Shown: positions 5,981 to 8,344 of the stretch, piece by piece
Position numbering within the stretch: the first letter of the stretch is position 1
Layout: each line of letters begins with the position of its first letter
Assembly: GCA_028289725.1 (NCBI GenBank)
Contig: JANQOH010000323.1
Location: 1 to 8,344 of the forward strand
DNA from: Alphaproteobacteria bacterium
Lineage (GTDB): Bacteria > Pseudomonadota > Alphaproteobacteria > UBA7887
DNA length: 8,344 bases
Direction of reading: 5' to 3'
Program-made: the position numbers and the translations under genes
Notes under the pieces: model-generated
The model's database searches: none
What the model saw: only the letters and a program-made list of their open reading frames with translations
Told to the model about the DNA's origin: nothing

Positions 5981-6000
5981 ACCGACCCATCGCCAGCTAT
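5971..6000 (+). promoter_or_regulatory. Candidate promoter of the DUF2852 gene
   Basis: TTGAAA (5971-5976) and AGCTAT (5995-6000) are 18 bases apart. The predicted start of transcription, near 6007, falls inside the palindrome at 6005-6023, so a repressor bound there would block initiation. The -10 match is modest. Confidence 0.4.
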
Positions 6001-6004
6001 GTGA

Positions 6005-6023
6005 ATGTAAAAAACATTTACAT
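6005..6023. promoter_or_regulatory. Palindromic operator O2, upstream of the DUF2852 gene
   Basis: ATGTAA (6005-6010) and TTACAT (6018-6023) form a perfect six-base inverted repeat with a seven-base spacer, the same layout as O1. The GGGGA ribosome binding site (6024-6028) follows immediately. This places a bound dimer across the presumed transcription start and next to the ribosome site, fitting repression by the adjacent TetR protein. Confidence 0.75.
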
Positions 6024-6032
6024 GGGGAACCG

Positions 6033-6467
6033 ATGGAACTCACGGAGAAGTTGGACGATTACGGCAAACCGGCATGGATCGCTGTGATGATCCTCGGCTT
6101 CATCCTCTTCTGGCCCATAGGCCTCGCAATCTTGGCTTACCTTTTATGGAGTGGACGCATGGGATGTTGGACGTATCGCGGCCCCGGTCGCTGGCATAAT
6201 TCCGATGAAAACGGTGAATCCTTCCGTTCGCGCCGGCGCCGCCGGCGTCGCAAGACGGCGACGAGCGGCAACAGCGCCTTCGACGAGTACCGCGAAGAGA
6301 CCATGCGCCGGCTCGAGGATGAACAGGTTGAATTCGAAGCGTTTCTTGAGCGGCTGCGGCACGCCAAGGACAAAGCGGAGTTCGATCAGTTCATGAATGA
6401 GCGCCGCAACAGGCCCCCGACCGAGGGCAATGGCACGCCGGACGCACCCGAAGCCCCGCCGGCGTAA
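6033..6467 (+). CDS. DUF2852 family membrane-anchored protein
   Basis: A 144-residue protein matching the DUF2852 family of Alphaproteobacteria, whose function is unknown. A conserved membrane segment KPAWIAVMILGFILFWPIGLAILAYLLW (12-39) is followed by SGRMGCW. A strongly basic run of about ten Arg/Lys (66-74) comes next. A charged helix carries the family's most conserved part (79-126): GNSAFDEYREETMRRLEDEQVEFEAFLERLRHAKDKAEFDQFMNERR, with a probable short coiled coil. The tail is proline-rich. The basic run after the helix suggests a cytoplasmic C-terminus. ATG 6033 is chosen because GGGGA lies four bases before it and the family starts here; the reading frame is open further upstream without conserved sequence. 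Operator O2 precedes it and a strong terminator follows, so it is probably a monocistronic target of the neighbouring TetR regulator. Confidence 0.88.
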   Translation: MELTEKLDDYGKPAWIAVMILGFILFWPIGLAILAYLLWSGRMGCWTYRGPGRWHNSDENGESFRSRRRRRRRKTATSGNSAFDEYREETMRRLEDEQVEFEAFLERLRHAKDKAEFDQFMNERRNRPPTEGNGTPDAPEAPPA

Positions 6468-6501
6468 GCCTCCGGCACACTGAACAAACTGCCGACACCG
6501 C

Positions 6502-6529
6502 AGCGCCAGGTATTCCGATACCTGGCGCT
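6502..6529 (+). terminator. Intrinsic terminator after the DUF2852 gene
   Basis: A perfect 12-bp stem, AGCGCCAGGTAT (6502-6513) with ATACCTGGCGCT (6518-6529), closes a four-base TCCG loop and is followed by a short TTTCC. It starts 34 bases past the stop codon. The T-run is short, but the stem is by far the best in the window. It isolates the DUF2852 unit from the transaldolase gene. Confidence 0.85.
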
Positions 6530-6595
6530 TTCCATTTGCGTGCGCATCGACGGCACCGAATTCACTTCGATAGGACAGGCAGCCAAACAAGAGTA

Positions 6596-6608
6596 GACTG
6601 AAACAGTC
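6596..6608. repeat. Small palindrome in the transaldolase upstream region
   Basis: GACTG (6596-6600) and CAGTC (6604-6608) flank AAA, about 50 bases before the start codon. It could be a protein-binding site for the transaldolase-family gene. The arms are only five bases, so it may be chance. No convincing sigma-70 promoter was found in 6530-6640. Confidence 0.25.
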
Positions 6609-6658
6609 AACGCCTTGGAGAGCTTACCTCGCCAGCCGGTATCAGGAGGAGATCCATT

Positions 6659-7435
6659 ATGGCGACTGAATCCGTTGTCTCGCTTGCCACCTCGCGCCGT
6701 CCCGACTCCGACATCGCCCCGGTTGCGGAGGCCCGCCGTCAGGGGCGCGGTCCCACAATCTGGCTCGCCGGAGAGCCCGACGAATTGAAGGATTGGATGC
6801 CGCTTGGCATTGCCGGAATTGTCACCAACACCGTGGTGTTGAACCAATACGCCAAAACGCACGGCGGTGTGGTGCCGCTGATCAAGAAATATCTCGCCAT
6901 GACCGACAAGCCGGTGGTCGTCGAAATCGACGGTCATTCGGTGGACGAACTGCTCGCGGTGGGCCAGGTGTTTACCGATTTATCCGATCAGGTGATTCTG
7001 AAAATCCCGTGCACGGTGAACGGCTTGAAGGCGTTTAGCGTCCTCAAGGAAAAGGGCGTCGAGACCTTCTGCACCACAGTGTTTTCGCTCACCCAAGCCG
7101 CTGCGGTGGCGCAGGCGGGTGTCGATCACATCCTGCCGTTCTGCGAGCCGGTCAAGGATGCGGGCGGCGACTCGACCAAGCTGATCCGCGAATGTGTCCA
7201 GATGTTCGACGGCTGGGAGCAACGACCGTTCATCATGGCCGCGCTGGTCCGCACCGTTGACACCGCCTATGCCGCGTTCCGCGATGGGGCCGACGAGCTG
7301 GTCACCATGTGGTCGGTCTATCGCGACATGATGGATCATCCGCTGACCACCCAGTGGAACAAGATCTTTATGGACGAGTGGCTCGACATGCACGACAACG
7401 GGCTCTTGGACGGGGTGCCGGTGCAACGCAGCTAG
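6659..7435 (+). CDS. Transaldolase-family protein (class I aldolase fold), atypical
   Basis: A 258-residue soluble protein resembling small transaldolases and fructose-6-phosphate aldolase (FSA, about 220 residues), with roughly 30 extra polar residues at the N-terminus. Matches to FSA: GIVTNTVVL (53-61; TTNPS in FSA) with Asn57; VVVEIDG (86-92) with Glu89 where FSA has Gln59; VILKIPCTVNGLKA (112-125) with Lys115 as Schiff-base lysine; TTVFSLTQAAAVAQAG (139-154); and ILPFCEP (158-164) with Phe161 where FSA has Tyr131. Glu and Phe at those two positions are transaldolase-like. However, the first strand reads TIWLAGEPDEL, with Ala37 where both groups have a catalytic Asp. The enzyme may use an altered mechanism or substrate. 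AGGAGG (6644-6649) lies nine bases before the ATG. It is followed by cbtB on the same strand; a metabolic link is not evident. Confidence 0.82.
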   Translation: MATESVVSLATSRRPDSDIAPVAEARRQGRGPTIWLAGEPDELKDWMPLGIAGIVTNTVVLNQYAKTHGGVVPLIKKYLAMTDKPVVVEIDGHSVDELLAVGQVFTDLSDQVILKIPCTVNGLKAFSVLKEKGVETFCTTVFSLTQAAAVAQAGVDHILPFCEPVKDAGGDSTKLIRECVQMFDGWEQRPFIMAALVRTVDTAYAAFRDGADELVTMWSVYRDMMDHPLTTQWNKIFMDEWLDMHDNGLLDGVPVQRS

Positions 7436-7468
7436 GCCGTAATTGTAAGTCTGAAAACCGCAGGATTG

Positions 7469-7519
7469 CTTGTCGCTCAGCGGCCGGTTGCTTATAGTTG
7501 ACCCGCCGCAAGCGACAAG
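7469..7519. promoter_or_regulatory. Long inverted repeat with embedded promoter-like sequence upstream of cbtB
   Basis: CTTGTCGCT (7469-7477) and AGCGACAAG (7511-7519) are perfect nine-base complements. Just inside, GCGGC (7480-7484) pairs with GCCGC (7505-7509), giving a 14-bp stem with a small asymmetric bulge and a 20-base loop. The same left arm contains a -35-like CTTGTC (7469-7474), and TATAGT (7493-7498) follows after 18 bases, a good alphaproteobacterial promoter. If that promoter is used, the two nine-base arms flank it as DNA half-sites 42 bp apart, about four helical turns. If transcription enters from the transaldolase gene, the RNA would fold into the hairpin. No T-run follows, so it is a poor terminator. 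Confidence 0.6.
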
Positions 7520-7541
7520 GATTCGGAGCGAGGAGACCGCC

Positions 7542-7727
7542 ATGACAAACGCCGCAACGACCGCCCTGCAGGGGCGCGCCGCGTCTCGATCCGGCGTTAG
7601 GGTTTCAGCCCTGTTTGCCGCGTTGCTCGGTCTTGTAATTTTGTATGGCGTTGGCTTTGCCGGGCCCGCCGTTATTCACAACGCCGCGCACGATACCCGC
7701 CACGCCGCTGCTTTTCCTTGCCATTAG
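7542..7727 (+). CDS. cbtB: Cobalt transporter subunit CbtB
   Basis: A 61-residue protein with one transmembrane helix (about 22-42) and the characteristic histidine-rich C-terminus HNAAHDTRHAAAFPCH, the hallmark of CbtB and a plausible cobalt-binding site. CbtA and CbtB were predicted as a cobalt uptake pair from their constant pairing and their frequent control by B12 riboswitches; the family has little direct biochemistry. Start ATG 7542 follows GGAG (7532-7535) with a six-base gap. cbtA begins 21 bases downstream, so the two form an operon. The inverted repeat at 7469-7519 and a probable promoter precede it. Placement close to cobU, cobS and cobT agrees with supplying cobalt for B12 synthesis. 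Confidence 0.93.
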   Translation: MTNAATTALQGRAASRSGVRVSALFAALLGLVILYGVGFAGPAVIHNAAHDTRHAAAFPCH

Positions 7728-7748
7728 GCCCCAGTTAGGCGTCTTCAA

Positions 7749-8344
7749 ATGTTTGCACGGATTTTGTTCGCCGCGGTGATCGGCGGTGTCGCCGCTGCGC
7801 TTTTGCTGACCGGCGTGCAGTCGGTCAAAGTGCTGCCGCTGATCCTCGAGGCCGAGACTTTTGAGGGCGCCGGCGCGGATCATCATCATGACGAGCCTGT
7901 AGTGGACGGCCATGCCCACGACACAGACGTATGGGCGCCGGCGGACGGTGGCGAGAGGCTCGCCTTCACGCTTATGGCCAATGTACTGACCGGCGTTGGA
8001 TTCGCCCTTCTGCTGAGTGCCGCCATGGCGTTGCGTGGTGGCGCAGGTTGGCGCGAAGGGCTGATGTGGGGCGCGGCGGGCTATGCCGTGTTCAGCCTGG
8101 CGCCGGCACTCGGTTTGCCGCCGGAACTGCCGGGCATGGAAGCCGCCGATTTGACCGCCCGTCAAATCTGGTGGGGCGGGACCGTGATCGCCACGGCAGC
8201 CGGGTTGGCGCTTATCGTGTTGATGCCTCGTGTCGTCGCGCGAATCGCCGGCGTGGTTTTGATCGTATTGCCGCACGCGATCGGTGCGCCGCACCCCGAG
8301 GGTGCGCATGGCACGGTTCCGGCCGAAATCGCCGCCGCTTTCGT
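7749..8344 (+). CDS. cbtA: Cobalt transporter subunit CbtA, cut by window edge
   Basis: The first 198 residues of CbtA are present; the frame is open to the last base and the family is usually about 230-250 residues. Transmembrane helices: 4-23, 72-95, 103-122, 143-160 and 163-178. Between the first two lies a loop (35-70) with a His/Asp-rich cluster, DHHHDEPVVDGHAHD (44-58), likely to capture metal. The motif LPHAIGAPHPE (174-184) near the last helix is typical of the family. A shift here would break the long reading frame, so the gene looks intact as far as it goes. It starts 21 bases after cbtB behind a weak AGG ribosome site. It presumably works with CbtB in the inner membrane to import cobalt; nickel is a less likely alternative. 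Confidence 0.93.
   Translation, partial: MFARILFAAVIGGVAAALLLTGVQSVKVLPLILEAETFEGAGADHHHDEPVVDGHAHDTDVWAPADGGERLAFTLMANVLTGVGFALLLSAAMALRGGAGWREGLMWGAAGYAVFSLAPALGLPPELPGMEAADLTARQIWWGGTVIATAAGLALIVLMPRVVARIAGVVLIVLPHAIGAPHPEGAHGTVPAEIAAAF

Noticed and set aside
7469..7519. Plain intrinsic terminator of the transaldolase gene
   Set aside because: The stem is strong but no T-run follows, and a promoter-like pair sits within the repeat. I therefore list it as a regulatory element.
7605..8309. Minus-strand 234-codon frame opposite cbtBA
   Set aside because: It covers cbtB and cbtA antisense. Its His/Gln/Arg-rich product mirrors the codon bias of the real genes.

Overview
The window comes from a GC-rich bacterial chromosome, almost certainly an alphaproteobacterium. 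A DUF2852 protein (a family I know essentially from Alphaproteobacteria), the CbtA/CbtB cobalt-transport pair and the aerobic-style cobS/cobT/cobU set all point that way. Rhodospirillales-like is my best guess below class level, but I cannot prove it. Coding density is high, the longest gene-free stretch is about 190 bases, and base composition looks even. I see no insertion sequence, tRNA, CRISPR array or phage gene.

Layout, left to right. Positions 1-481 (minus) hold the N-terminal 160 residues of cobS, cut by the window edge. Divergent from it, cobT (557-1561) starts at a TTG codon and is followed by a single-domain cupin (1647-2168). Next comes a minus-strand block reading leftwards from about 4531. 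It holds a MotA/TolQ/ExbB-type proton-channel protein, a single-pass ExbD/TolR-like protein with an unusual periplasmic beta domain, a two-pass membrane protein with an acidic, proline-rich tail, and a small secreted c-type cytochrome. The first three genes overlap one another. The minus-strand cobU follows (4679-5197). Divergent from cobU is a TetR-family regulator with a WHG-type C-terminal domain (5281-5925), then a DUF2852 membrane protein (6033-6467) and a perfect 12-bp terminator hairpin. A transaldolase-family enzyme (6659-7435) comes next, then cbtB (7542-7727) and cbtA (7749 to the window end, incomplete).

How it fits together. CobU, CobS and CobT perform the late nucleotide-loop steps of cobalamin synthesis. 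CbtA/CbtB are predicted to bring in the cobalt, so the window is a loose B12/cobalt neighbourhood interrupted by unrelated modules. The two most interesting items are within those modules. First, two near-identical palindromes (ATGTAA-N7-TTACAT) occur, one over the tetR start codon and one directly in front of the DUF2852 ribosome binding site. They define a probable two-target TetR regulon. Second, the ExbB-like/ExbD-like/two-pass protein operon looks like an uncharacterised energy-coupled envelope machine. A third point is the cbtB upstream region: it lacks a recognisable B12 riboswitch but carries a long inverted repeat flanking a promoter-like sequence.
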